Shown: in pieces, positions 1 through 7,968 of the stretch
Layout of the letters: every line of letters starts with the position of its first letter
How positions within the stretch are numbered: position 1 is the stretch's first letter
NCBI GenBank assembly: GCA_016927935.1
Contig: JAFGLS010000195.1
Coordinates: forward strand, 31,387-95,386
Length of the DNA: 64,000 nt
Direction of reading: 5' to 3'
From: Syntrophaceae bacterium
Lineage (GTDB): Bacteria > Desulfobacterota > Syntrophia > Syntrophales > Smithellaceae
The notes under the pieces: model-generated
The model's input: the letters and a program-made list of their open reading frames with translations, nothing else
The model's database searches: none
What the model was told of the DNA's origin: nothing
Made by a program: the position numbers and the translations under genes

Positions 1-1358
1 TCCAAAGTCCGGATATAGTCCTCATCCATTTCATGAGCTTCTTCACTGCCTTCTTCTCTTTCCTTTAATTGCTGAAGGAATCTCTCTTTTTGATCGACAG
101 GATCGTTTAATTCTGAAAATGCGTTGGCAATCTCTCTGCCGCAAATATACAATTCAAAACGATCAACGATATCTTCATCATTTTTTGATCTTCTGGAAAG
201 TGGAGAGATAATTACCGGATAATGAGTTACAAATGTCGGTTGAACAAGTTTCTTCTCCACTCCTTCATCGAAAACAGCCATTAAAATTTTCCCCAAATGA
301 TCCGTCGGCTTAACATTACATCCGGCCTTTCGGGCAAAAGCCAGAGCCTTTTTTTGATCTTTCAGACAGGCTGGTTCCATTCCGACTAATTGCACAAGCG
401 CTTCTTTCACGGAAATACGCCGCCAGGGCGGAGTTAAATCTATTGGTGTGTTCTGATAATTAAATTTCAATTTGCCGAATATATTCTTGGCCAGAAAAAC
501 AAATAAATCCTCGGTAAGAGACATCAAATCCTCATAAGTGCTGTATGCCTGGTAAAACTCCAACATGGTAAACTCGGGATTATGAAATGTGGAAATGCCT
601 TCATTGCGGAAGTTCCTGTTGATTTCATAAACTCTCTCCAAGCCGCCGGTAACAAGCCTTTTCAAATAAAGCTCCGGAGCTATACGCAGATAAAAATCCA
701 TATTAAGGGCGTTGTGATGAGTTTTAAAAGGACGGGCTAAGGCACCACCGGCATGCGACTGCATCATCGGTGTTTCCACTTCCAGAAAATCCCGCTCATC
801 CATAAACTGCCGGATTAATTTTATAATACGGCTGCGCCGGTGGAAGATTTCCTTAACTTTGGGATTGGCAATCAAATCCAAATATCTCTGACGGTATCTT
901 GTTTCGATATCGGTAAGACCATGCCACTTTTCCGGCAAAGGCCGTATTGATTTGGACAGTAGAATTAACTTCTGAGCTTCAATTGTCAATTCATTGGTTT
1001 TTGTGCGAAACAATTTCCCGGAAATATAAATAATATCGCCTATATCCAGTTTCTTAAAAACAAAATAGTCCTCGGCGCTTAAAATATTTTTACCAATGTA
1101 ACCCTGAATCTGCCCTTTATAATCCTGAATTTTTATAAACGCTGCTTTGCCGAAATTACGTACAGCCATTAAACGTCCGGCCACGGAAAAGGTACTTTTT
1201 AATTTGGCCAGAGTTTCGCTGTCAGATGAGCCAAAATCAGCCAATATTTCTTTCGTTGTATTTTGAGGTTTGATATCATTGGGATATAAATCAACTCCAG
1301 CCGATTTTAAATCAGATATTTTTTCCCGACGGATGTTCAAAAGTTCATTATCTTCCAT
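1..1358 (-). CDS. lysS: lysyl-tRNA synthetase, class II (C-terminus beyond window)
   Basis: Charges tRNA-Lys with lysine in the cytoplasm. The reverse-strand reading starts at the ATG at 1358 (MEDNELLNIRREKI) and stays open to the window edge, giving about 452 of the usual ~490-500 residues. The N-terminal OB-fold anticodon-binding domain occupies roughly residues 50-150. The class II core follows with motif 1 and then motif 2 (residues like F-R-N-E-G-I-S-T-F-H-N-P-E-F), which is diagnostic for LysRS. The stop and class II motif 3 lie off the window. No neighbour shares its transcript in view, and a possible promoter lies at 1388-1414. Confidence 0.96.
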   Translation of the reverse strand, partial: MEDNELLNIRREKISDLKSAGVDLYPNDIKPQNTTKEILADFGSSDSETLAKLKSTFSVAGRLMAVRNFGKAAFIKIQDYKGQIQGYIGKNILSAEDYFVFKKLDIGDIIYISGKLFRTKTNELTIEAQKLILLSKSIRPLPEKWHGLTDIETRYRQRYLDLIANPKVKEIFHRRSRIIKLIRQFMDERDFLEVETPMMQSHAGGALARPFKTHHNALNMDFYLRIAPELYLKRLVTGGLERVYEINRNFRNEGISTFHNPEFTMLEFYQAYSTYEDLMSLTEDLFVFLAKNIFGKLKFNYQNTPIDLTPPWRRISVKEALVQLVGMEPACLKDQKKALAFARKAGCNVKPTDHLGKILMAVFDEGVEKKLVQPTFVTHYPVIISPLSRRSKNDEDIVDRFELYICGREIANAFSELNDPVDQKERFLQQLKEREEGSEEAHEMDEDYIRTL

Positions 1359-1387
1359 AGTTTCCCCACTTTTGTGAAGTTTGTTTA

Positions 1388-1414
1388 ACTATATTCTTTT
1401 AGCCAAATAGTCAA
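1388..1414 (-). promoter_or_regulatory. possible sigma70 promoter of lysS
   Basis: On the reverse strand TTGACT (1409-1414) precedes TATAGT (1388-1393) with a 15-base spacer, about 30 bases before the lysS start. The spacer is short, so this is only a candidate. Confidence 0.35.
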
Positions 1415-1579
1415 GTATAACAATATTATTTATGAAAATGGATTCCCTCCAAAAAGCAGTTTGATAAATGGATAAATGCTTATTAAGCCCAACATTACGC
1501 GATAATGCGTAAACCTTCTAAATATGTTAAAAATGTTGTATGTATACACTCAAGTACATCTTATCAAAGGAAACCATCA

Positions 1580-3730
1580 ATGTTTGAAAATCCACTGCAC
1601 TTACTCATGAATCCAAAATCCATCGCTGTGGTCGGGGCAAACAATATCCCGACGAAAATGGGCACCATCCAGGCCTTGAGTATTTTAAAGGACGGCTATC
1701 AGGGCAAGGTTTTTCCTATCCATCCCAAAGAGAAAAATGTCCTGGGATTAAAAACCTACACTTCCCCTGAAGACCTGCCGGAAGTTCCCGATTTGGCCGT
1801 GCTGATAGTTCCGATAAAATCCGTCATTCCCCTTATTGAGAGCTTCGGCAAAATCGGCACAAAAAGAGCAATCATTATCACGGGTGGCTTCAGGGAAACA
1901 GGCGAAGCCGGTCAGAAGATGGAAAACGAGCTCAATGAAACGGCCAATCTTTACGGACTGCGTTTTGTCGGTCCCAATTGCCTGGGAATATTCAACTCTC
2001 AAATTTCCTTAAACACGACCGTTTTCACTATTTCCAGAGAACCGGGTTTCATGGGCTTTGCCTCACAGAGCGGCACCTACGTGACTCAGGCGGTTCCCGC
2101 TTTGAAAAAAAGAGGTTTCCGTTTCAGCAAAGCCTTGAGTCTGGGCAATGAAGCCAATATCAATATGGTTGACGCACTGGAATATCTTGGAGAGGATGAG
2201 CAGACCAAAGCCATCATTCTTTACATAGAAGGAATCCGCGACGGAAAAAGATTCGTTGAAGTCGCCCGCAAAATTACACCGCGCAAACCGGTGATCGCGC
2301 AGTATGTGGGCGGATCCGCCTCCGGCGCTCGTGCGGGAAAGAGCCACACGGGAGCCATGGCCGGGCCTGATTTCCTCTATAACGGGATTTTCAAGCAGGC
2401 CGGAATCATCAGAGTGGATTCGGTTGAAGATCTCTATGCCAACGGCTGGACCATGGCCACCCAGCCGCCGCTCAAAGGAAACCGCGTGGGCATCATGACC
2501 AACTCCGGCGGCCCGTCAACAACCATTTCTTATGTCTGCGATTCTCTCGGACTCACGGTGCCGCGTTTTTCCGATGACCTGCAGAAGGAAATCAGAAAAC
2601 ACATCGAGCCGCACGCCTCGGCTGCCAATCCTGTTGATTTGACATTCGACGTGAGTATAAAGAAACTCGCCATAACGCTTCCGGAAATAATCGCGAAGAG
2701 TGGCGAAGTTGATGCTATTGTCATTCACGGGGTAATGATGACCGGTTATATGCGCGAAATTTATCCGCATATGAAGGAAATGGCCGGCAATATTTCCCTG
2801 GAGGAATTTTTAAAGTTCGCCAAACCGGTTGTCAACGAGGTTTTTGAACTGCCCCGTAAATACAACATGCCTTTTCTGATTTCTTCTTTTTTTGACGAAG
2901 AAGACTGCTACACCAAAGGCTATATGGACAACAACGTTCCCGTTTTTCGATTCCCGGAAAAAGCCGCCATCGCCTTGGGCTGTCTTTACCGTTACAAACA
3001 AATCAGGGAACGCATGCCTCACCAAGAAGTTGTTCTACCAGAAATAAATAAGTCGGCGATGGAAATTATCAGGCATGCGCAAAAAAACAACCATAAGGCT
3101 CTGAATGAATATGAGGCCAAAAAGCTGCTTGCCTGCTATGGCGTGCCAATAACAAAAGAAGAACTGGCAGCGACGATTGAAGAAACTGTGGCAGCCGCTG
3201 CAAAAATTGGCTATCCGGTGGCACTCAAAGCCTGCAGTTGGAAAATCATGCACAAAAGCGGCAAGGGACTTATCGCGCTTAATGTAGAAAACGAAACACA
3301 ACTGAAAAAGGAATTTGAAAATATTCAAAAAAACGCCGGAAAGGCAGTGCTGGTACTGGTGCAGGAAATGCTCAAAGGCAGCCGAGAATTCCTGGCCGGC
3401 ATGACGCGCTTTGCCGGTTTTGGTCCCTGCGTTATTTTTGGACTGGGCGGAGTATTCACGGAAGTTTTCAAAGACACATCTTTGCGCCTTGCGCCCGTTG
3501 CCGATACAGACGTGCAAGAAATGTTTGCGGAAATCAAAGCCAATAAACTGCTTGATGAATTCCGGGGAATGCCGAAGGTTAAAACAGATAAACTCTCTCA
3601 GATAATTCAAGCAGTGGGAAATATAGCCCTTCTACATCCGGAAATTGCCGAGATCGATCTCAATCCGATTATCATCAACGGAACGGAGCCGGTTGTCGCC
3701 GACGCACTGATTGTGCTGGAAAGTAAATGA
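1580..3730 (+). CDS. ADP-forming acetate/acyl-CoA synthetase (fused alpha-beta)
   Basis: Interconverts acyl-CoA + ADP + Pi and acid + CoA + ATP, a common way for syntrophs to harvest ATP from acyl-CoA. From the ATG at 1580 it has 716 residues: a CoA-binding Rossmann domain (start, SIAVVGAN), succinyl-CoA-ligase-like domains with the phospho-histidine motif SHTGA (H at about residue 256), and a C-terminal ATP-grasp domain (about 490-716) ending in the typical E-I-D-L-N-P block. The reading frame is open back to 1505, but the ATG at 1580 has AAAGGAA 8 bases upstream and starts the family's usual N-terminus. Acyl substrate (acetyl, propionyl or other) is not determined. It stands alone between lysS and an ORF6N gene. 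Confidence 0.9.
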   Translation: MFENPLHLLMNPKSIAVVGANNIPTKMGTIQALSILKDGYQGKVFPIHPKEKNVLGLKTYTSPEDLPEVPDLAVLIVPIKSVIPLIESFGKIGTKRAIIITGGFRETGEAGQKMENELNETANLYGLRFVGPNCLGIFNSQISLNTTVFTISREPGFMGFASQSGTYVTQAVPALKKRGFRFSKALSLGNEANINMVDALEYLGEDEQTKAIILYIEGIRDGKRFVEVARKITPRKPVIAQYVGGSASGARAGKSHTGAMAGPDFLYNGIFKQAGIIRVDSVEDLYANGWTMATQPPLKGNRVGIMTNSGGPSTTISYVCDSLGLTVPRFSDDLQKEIRKHIEPHASAANPVDLTFDVSIKKLAITLPEIIAKSGEVDAIVIHGVMMTGYMREIYPHMKEMAGNISLEEFLKFAKPVVNEVFELPRKYNMPFLISSFFDEEDCYTKGYMDNNVPVFRFPEKAAIALGCLYRYKQIRERMPHQEVVLPEINKSAMEIIRHAQKNNHKALNEYEAKKLLACYGVPITKEELAATIEETVAAAAKIGYPVALKACSWKIMHKSGKGLIALNVENETQLKKEFENIQKNAGKAVLVLVQEMLKGSREFLAGMTRFAGFGPCVIFGLGGVFTEVFKDTSLRLAPVADTDVQEMFAEIKANKLLDEFRGMPKVKTDKLSQIIQAVGNIALLHPEIAEIDLNPIIINGTEPVVADALIVLESK

Positions 3731-3784
3731 TAATTAACGTAGAGCTCTGTGCGGCGTATCATTTATGTCCGCACCAGTGCTTTT

Positions 3785-4318
3785 TTAGCGACGGTCAGCA
3801 TTGAACCCGATGCGTCTTGTCTTCGGAGGCAGCGTTGGGTCCATCAGTTGCTTGATCGCTTCGACCAGGACCATTATCTGTTCGTCATGGTCGCCTAATT
3901 TTCTCTCCAACTCTGCAATCTTTCTCGCCAGTTCTTTATGTCCGGAGATCATCTCTCGAAGCCGGACAAAGGCTCTTACGACAAATACGCTGACATCGAT
4001 CGCCTTGGACGAATTCAGCACACTCGCTGCCATGATTGCACCGTGTTCCGTGAAGGCGCAAGGATTGAACGGTGAGAACTTCAGGTTCTGAAGGTGGTCA
4101 CAGTTTGTTACCACCTCCTGCTTCTCCTTTTTAGTGAGGCGGAACATGAAGTCAGGAGGGAAACGGTCAGCATTTCGGCGAATGGCTTGATTGAGGGCCT
4201 TGGTAGTAACACCATAAGCTTCAGCAAGGTCGCTGTCTATGATTACCTTCTCGCCGCGAATCAGCAGTATTCGCTGCTGGATCTTGCCGATTTTAACCAA
4301 CTCTTGCGACTTCACCAT
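3785..4318 (-). CDS. ORF6N (KilA-N-like) DNA-binding domain protein
   Basis: A 177-residue protein with an N-terminal ORF6N domain (about residues 10-95: ILLIRGEKVIIDSDLAEAYGV, then A-I-R-R-N...FPPDFMFRL) and a C-terminal charged helix likely to form a coiled coil (about 120-160). ORF6N proteins come from phages and mobile DNA and are thought to bind DNA; no catalytic role is known. It is monocistronic, on the opposite strand to the synthetase. A 21-bp near-palindrome lies just upstream of the gene and recurs inside it (see 4341-4361 and 4094-4114). Likely acquired by transfer. Confidence 0.85.
   Translation of the reverse strand: MVKSQELVKIGKIQQRILLIRGEKVIIDSDLAEAYGVTTKALNQAIRRNADRFPPDFMFRLTKKEKQEVVTNCDHLQNLKFSPFNPCAFTEHGAIMAASVLNSSKAIDVSVFVVRAFVRLREMISGHKELARKIAELERKLGDHDEQIMVLVEAIKQLMDPTLPPKTRRIGFNADRR
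4094..4114. promoter_or_regulatory. intragenic copy of the ORF6N-gene operator
   Basis: The sequence from G4094 to C4114 matches 4341-4361 at 18 of 21 positions, keeping GTGGTC, CAG, TTGT and ACCAC in register. It lies within the ORF6N coding region (codons for V-V-T-N-C-D-H), so similarity could partly reflect coding constraint. Confidence 0.4.
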
Positions 4319-4340
4319 CCCACCTCCCTATGCACCCAAA

Positions 4341-4361
4341 GTGGTCGCAGATTGTGACCAC
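4341..4361. promoter_or_regulatory. putative operator of the ORF6N gene (promoter copy)
   Basis: Arms GTGGTCGCA and TGTGACCAC flank a 3-base spacer, with 8 of 9 positions complementary. It sits 23 bases upstream of the ORF6N start. The same 21-mer recurs with 18 of 21 identities inside the gene. Autoregulation is inference. Confidence 0.5.
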
Positions 4362-4650
4362 CTTTTCAATCCTACTTCGGCCCTGACAATGTTTATGCAG
4401 TCCGTATAATTCTGTAAACACAGACAGTTACTTCTGTATAAATCGTTTTTGAGTGTTTTCTTTATAACAATTATAGTTAAATAAAATCAAGCCATTAAAT
4501 CCTAATTTATACTTTTTCGTTTCCGGTTTATCTCTTTAAGGTTTAAATGAAATTTTTAATTGACTTGAAAACTGCTGTCAGTTTAGGTTTTGCCTGAGAT
4601 TACTTTCCTGATTTTTTTTAGATTGCTGGAATCTTATTTGTTACCTTACT
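4362..4650. other. AT-rich spacer, no gene seen
   Basis: AT-rich stretch between the ORF6N operator and the end of the Fur-like gene. I see no open frame with a ribosome site, no tRNA and no strong terminator. It probably holds the ORF6N promoter and the 3' end of the Fur-like transcript. Confidence 0.5.
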
Positions 4651-5838
4651 TTAAATTCCAAACCAGCCTTTAAACTGTTGGATTTTTACGTCCTTCTCCA
4701 ACTCCGAATCTAATAATTCCTTATAGAATGGAGCTACACGTAGAGATATGGTTTTGCCGTTTTTCCATGGCCACCATGCACAATAAACAAAAGCATCTCT
4801 GTTCGTATCTGTTGTAAAAAGCAATTGACCCGGCCAGAGATCATTAAGATCAACATTGATGCGCTGTACGGTATCAGGTGCTTTTTTAATACTAGATCTG
4901 TTCCACATAGTGCTGAAATATTGTTTCAAAATTTCACAAATGTTGTCTATTTTTTCCACACCAAACTCGGCTAAAACAGTTTCAAACCGATTGTCCCATT
5001 TCCACGATAAAACACCTTCAAATGCGTTCATTAATTCTTTGCAACTGTCTTCCATTTCTGTTTTATTAAGGTTGAAAGAAATTTTATCTTTATCAGGATT
5101 AAGCCATGTTTCTGCTTCTTCAACCGTTGAAAAAACAGACATGATCAAAGCACGATTGACAGCAACATCTTCGGCGAACTTCATAAGTTTTTTATCAGAA
5201 TTTATGATAACAAGGGCAATAGCTTTGTAAAAAGCTGCTCCTATATTGCTTGCGCTGGAAACAATTTCATGTATATCCAGCACTTGTAAGCATTTTCCGC
5301 TTAGATGCGATTCAATGAGAATCCTCCGGGAGTTGCGTTCTACGCACACTCTATGAATGTCTTTCAGACATTTTAATACATTTTCCTTCGTATTCTCACC
5401 TGTTACAATAAAGTGCAAATGTGTTGATTTTTGAACTATTGTTAAAAAAGGCTGAAGATCATTTCTCTTACTTTTACAAGATGAACACAGGCCATAGATA
5501 TAAACATCTTCCGTTTGAAAATCTAAGCTCTGTTTTTGCTCTTCGGTAATACCGGACTGAAATGACAAATCTGCATCAATTATTTTACTGCATTTTTGAC
5601 AGATAAGATGAGAATGCGGAAGGACATTGGCATCATATCTCTTGCAATCCTGTTTGGGAATTACAAGTTCACGGATAATCCCTTCTTGTTTCAACAAGTA
5701 AAGTGTATTGTAAACTGTGGTCAGTGAAATCGACGAAATTTCTTTAGAGACAGTCTGATAAATATCATTGACAGTTGGGTGAGACGTGTTTTCTTTAAGA
5801 TAATTAATAATAGCGTTTCTTTGTACCGTTTTTCTCAT
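4651..5838 (-). CDS. Fur/PerR-type regulator fused to a STAS-like domain and an unknown C-terminal domain
   Basis: 395 residues, nearly three times a normal Fur (~140). Residues 1-135 are a Fur family module: winged helix (RNAIINYLKEN...TTVYNTLYLLKQEG) and a metal site with two CxxC pairs (CQKC near 95, CSSC near 118). Residues about 137-258 resemble the SpoIIAA/STAS-like domain of the proteins at 6501 and 63223, including the closing pattern E-A-E-T-W-L. Residues 260-395 are unrecognised, rich in Trp (MNAFEGVLSWKWD; VYCAWWPWKNGK). The fusion suggests a metal- or peroxide-sensing repressor with an extra signal or partner domain; that role is inferred. It is divergent from the XRE gene, with a palindromic operator between them. 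Confidence 0.8.
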   Translation of the reverse strand: MRKTVQRNAIINYLKENTSHPTVNDIYQTVSKEISSISLTTVYNTLYLLKQEGIIRELVIPKQDCKRYDANVLPHSHLICQKCSKIIDADLSFQSGITEEQKQSLDFQTEDVYIYGLCSSCKSKRNDLQPFLTIVQKSTHLHFIVTGENTKENVLKCLKDIHRVCVERNSRRILIESHLSGKCLQVLDIHEIVSSASNIGAAFYKAIALVIINSDKKLMKFAEDVAVNRALIMSVFSTVEEAETWLNPDKDKISFNLNKTEMEDSCKELMNAFEGVLSWKWDNRFETVLAEFGVEKIDNICEILKQYFSTMWNRSSIKKAPDTVQRINVDLNDLWPGQLLFTTDTNRDAFVYCAWWPWKNGKTISLRVAPFYKELLDSELEKDVKIQQFKGWFGI

Positions 5839-5929
5839 AATAAAATATTAAACTTTTATGTTGACTTCTCGTCGTTTTCCTTTTCAGGAAACTATATCTA
5901 AATATATGTAAATTGCAAGATTTTTCTTC

Positions 5930-5957
5930 AAAATATATCCGTTTTCGGATATATTTT
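5930..5957. promoter_or_regulatory. perfect 12-bp inverted repeat, likely XRE operator
   Basis: AAAATATATCCG, a TTTT spacer, then CGGATATATTTT: 12 of 12 bases complementary. It lies in the divergent intergenic region, 32 bases before the XRE start and 92 bases before the Fur-like start. A TATTATAA box follows at about 5963-5970. Likely bound by the adjacent XRE protein (inference). The core recurs at 6411-6430. Confidence 0.65.
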
Positions 5958-5988
5958 TATGCTATTATAAAGTAAAAAGGATTTACCT

Positions 5989-6303
5989 ATGGATTATATA
6001 AGAAAACGAATTGAAAAAAGAATGGAAGAACTGAATATAGGACAGCTTGAAATTGCAAAAAGGGCTAAAGTTTCTCAATCTACCATAAACCGGGTTTTAA
6101 ATACGCCAACTAAGAGTCGCATAGATACTCTTTATAAAATTGCCAAAGCTTTAAACATTCCTCTTGAATATCTGGTTATAAAGAACGAAATTAAGGCTTT
6201 ATTATCCAGAACGATAGGAGATATGAACGATCAGGAATTACAAGATACTATTCTGCATATTGAAAAAGAAAGAGCCTGGAAAAAAATAAAATCAAAAAAA
6301 TAA
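5989..6303 (+). CDS. XRE-family helix-turn-helix regulator
   Basis: A 104-residue DNA-binding protein. The HTH covers residues about 7-60 (GQLEIAKRAKVSQSTINRVL..., then S-R-I-D-T-L-Y-K-I-A-K-A-L-N-I-P), typical of lambda-repressor-like domains. The rest is a short charged tail without a sensor domain. The ATG at 5989 is preceded by AAAAGG. The palindrome at 5930-5957 sits where an autorepressor would bind. No toxin or phage gene is adjacent, so its target is unknown. Confidence 0.88.
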   Translation: MDYIRKRIEKRMEELNIGQLEIAKRAKVSQSTINRVLNTPTKSRIDTLYKIAKALNIPLEYLVIKNEIKALLSRTIGDMNDQELQDTILHIEKERAWKKIKSKK

Positions 6304-6410
6304 TGCAATAATTCGAATTACAGAAATTCATATTCTATAAAATCACACAATAAATTAAGTCCTATTGGCACTGGAAAAATATTAATAATGGCAATAGAAG
6401 TTATAAAAAA

Positions 6411-6430
6411 TTATCCGTTTACGGATATTA
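6411..6430. promoter_or_regulatory. second copy of the XRE-type operator
   Basis: TATCCG, spacer TTTA, CGGATA (6413-6428) matches the core of the 5930-5957 palindrome (TATCCG TTTT CGGATA). It lies about 110 bases past the end of the XRE gene and 70 bases beyond the end of the convergent STAS-PilZ gene. No supported gene starts just downstream. Confidence 0.5.
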
Positions 6431-6500
6431 ATTATCGAGTATTAAAAAGACGTAAATACAATGCATCAATAAACGAAACCCAGCTGTTTAATTTTGATAT

Positions 6501-7286
6501 CTATTTGGATTTTGGTTCGTTAATTTTTGTAAGAATTAAAAATGGATTAAGATTTTTACTCTTTCGTTTCCAGGAGATGTAATTCTGAATTTTTTTGGTA
6601 GCTTTGTTGGGCGTATCTACGAATTCAACTCCCGCCTCATAATATTTATCTTTATTAATGATTTTTATCCATTTTACCTTCCCCAGGGCGGTTATCTGTT
6701 TTTCAAGGGTTTTTAATTTGAAATCTATCCTGACAAGAGTATCAACAGGCAGAAAAAACTCACCGCGAATTTTAGTTCCTGACAAAGAGATATTCTCACT
6801 GTATTTATAAGAAATTTTATTTTTAGGAGGGATGACGTACACGGTGACTTCGTTAAATTCTTTCAGTCTTTCCGCTTTTCTTCTTTCTTTAATGGCGTTT
6901 TGTTCCCCGCCTTTTTGTTTGCCTTTCAGCCACAATCTGGCTAAATCTATATCAGTAAACCATTTTAATGACAATCCGGCACCATAAGCCACCTTTTCCT
7001 GAAAATCCTGGAAATCCGCATTCTCCGGAATGTCCACAATGGCAGTCTTGACATGACTGTAAGCAGAATAATTTCTTACACGGGAATATGCTTCAAGATA
7101 TCCGACACGTCCCTTTACTTTGCGGACATCCAATAACAATTTCTCGATTTTCGTTGACGCCAGGATATCATTAAATTCATTCTCCATATTTTTATAATAA
7201 TCTTTTGTCACTCTTCCGGTAATGACAATTTCCAGTATTTCGTTTTTTACAGATGACGTAATTTTATATTCTGCTTTTTTTTCCAT
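6501..7286 (-). CDS. STAS-like (SpoIIAA-like) domain fused to PilZ domain
   Basis: 261 residues in two parts. Residues 1-125 form a SpoIIAA/STAS-like domain (EILEIVITGRV..., LLLDVRKVKGR, AIVDIPENADF, LKWFTDIDLARLWL), closely like the protein at 63223. Residues about 140-250 look like a PilZ domain, the c-di-GMP-binding beta barrel: K-E-R-R-K-A-E-R-L around 130-140 is placed like the arginine-bearing linker, followed by S-L-S-G-T-K-I and G-V-E-F. I infer a c-di-GMP-responsive regulator. Last gene of a probable reverse-strand operon with 7320 and 7574. Confidence 0.75.
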   Translation of the reverse strand: MEKKAEYKITSSVKNEILEIVITGRVTKDYYKNMENEFNDILASTKIEKLLLDVRKVKGRVGYLEAYSRVRNYSAYSHVKTAIVDIPENADFQDFQEKVAYGAGLSLKWFTDIDLARLWLKGKQKGGEQNAIKERRKAERLKEFNEVTVYVIPPKNKISYKYSENISLSGTKIRGEFFLPVDTLVRIDFKLKTLEKQITALGKVKWIKIINKDKYYEAGVEFVDTPNKATKKIQNYISWKRKSKNLNPFLILTKINEPKSK

Positions 7287-7319
7287 TTTAACTCTCTATT
7301 ATTTCCTCTTTTTAAGAAC

Positions 7320-7559
7320 CTATAAATATTCTATCTCCATTTCGTTCCTTTTCTTTAGCTCTTCTCTTAACTGTATTTCATAATATTTCATCATACTTTT
7401 ACTCTGTTTGACTTTTTCTTTATAATAGTCATCAGAAGGATATTTTTTAGTTAATTCGGTGTAGTATTTAATATCGGCCTGGTAGCTTTCTATGGTTTGT
7501 TCAAGGTAATCTATTAACTCTTCCGATTTTTTTATTTCGTCATTTAAAAAATCTTTCAT
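7320..7559 (-). CDS. small coiled-coil protein, unknown function
   Basis: 79 residues, almost wholly charged helix with heptad-like spacing (KKSEELIDYLEQTIESYQAD). No cysteines, no signal peptide. It lies 33 bases before the STAS-PilZ gene and 14 bases after the 7574 gene, so all three are probably cotranscribed. Not recognised beyond a coiled coil. Confidence 0.65.
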   Translation of the reverse strand: MKDFLNDEIKKSEELIDYLEQTIESYQADIKYYTELTKKYPSDDYYKEKVKQSKSMMKYYEIQLREELKKRNEMEIEYL

Positions 7560-7573
7560 TAATCCTCTTAAAC

Positions 7574-7789
7574 TTAATCTCTTCTCACTATTGTACTTGC
7601 CAAAGGGATAATTACTTCTCCCGTTTTGTGCTGATCTATAATCACATAATCATCTCCGACATGCTTGATAATGTCGTCTTTTTTACGGCTGGAAAATAAA
7701 TGAATACAAAAGAACGCGTCATAAGTTTCTCCGAGATGACATTTGTGCCCAACATACTTTTTAAGTATCTCCCTATATGAATTTTCCAT
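7574..7789 (-). CDS. small protein, possibly Sm/beta-barrel-like, unknown function
   Basis: 71 residues. The alternation of short hydrophobic strands (HVGDDYVIIDQ, TGEVIIPLASTIVRRD) suggests a small beta barrel of the Sm-like kind, but I cannot assign a family. Two cysteines (C17, C28) have no metal motif around them. The start at 7789 has a weak GGAGGG ribosome site on the reverse strand (at about 7798-7803). First gene of the 7574-7320-6501 group. Confidence 0.6.
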   Translation of the reverse strand: MENSYREILKKYVGHKCHLGETYDAFFCIHLFSSRKKDDIIKHVGDDYVIIDQHKTGEVIIPLASTIVRRD

Positions 7790-7968
7790 ACTTTTCCCTC
7801 CACCTTAAAAATATGTATATTTTAGTACACCCTATCATAGAAAATATCAATCCCCCTGAAGCAAAATTTTTGATGATTACCATTTGAAAGGTTGAACGAT
7901 TTTCAATTATAGGAAGTTATTAATTGATTTTGACGCTCACTATCGTGTGCAGTTCCGTTCAGAGCTGT

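Noticed and set aside
3035..3610. 191-residue frame antisense to the acyl-CoA synthetase
   Set aside because: Codon-shadow frame opposite the ATP-grasp domain; composition is unlike a protein and the sense gene is certain.
6388..6582. 64-residue + strand frame
   Set aside because: No ribosome site, overlaps the end of the STAS-PilZ gene and contains the second XRE operator; no protein-like features.
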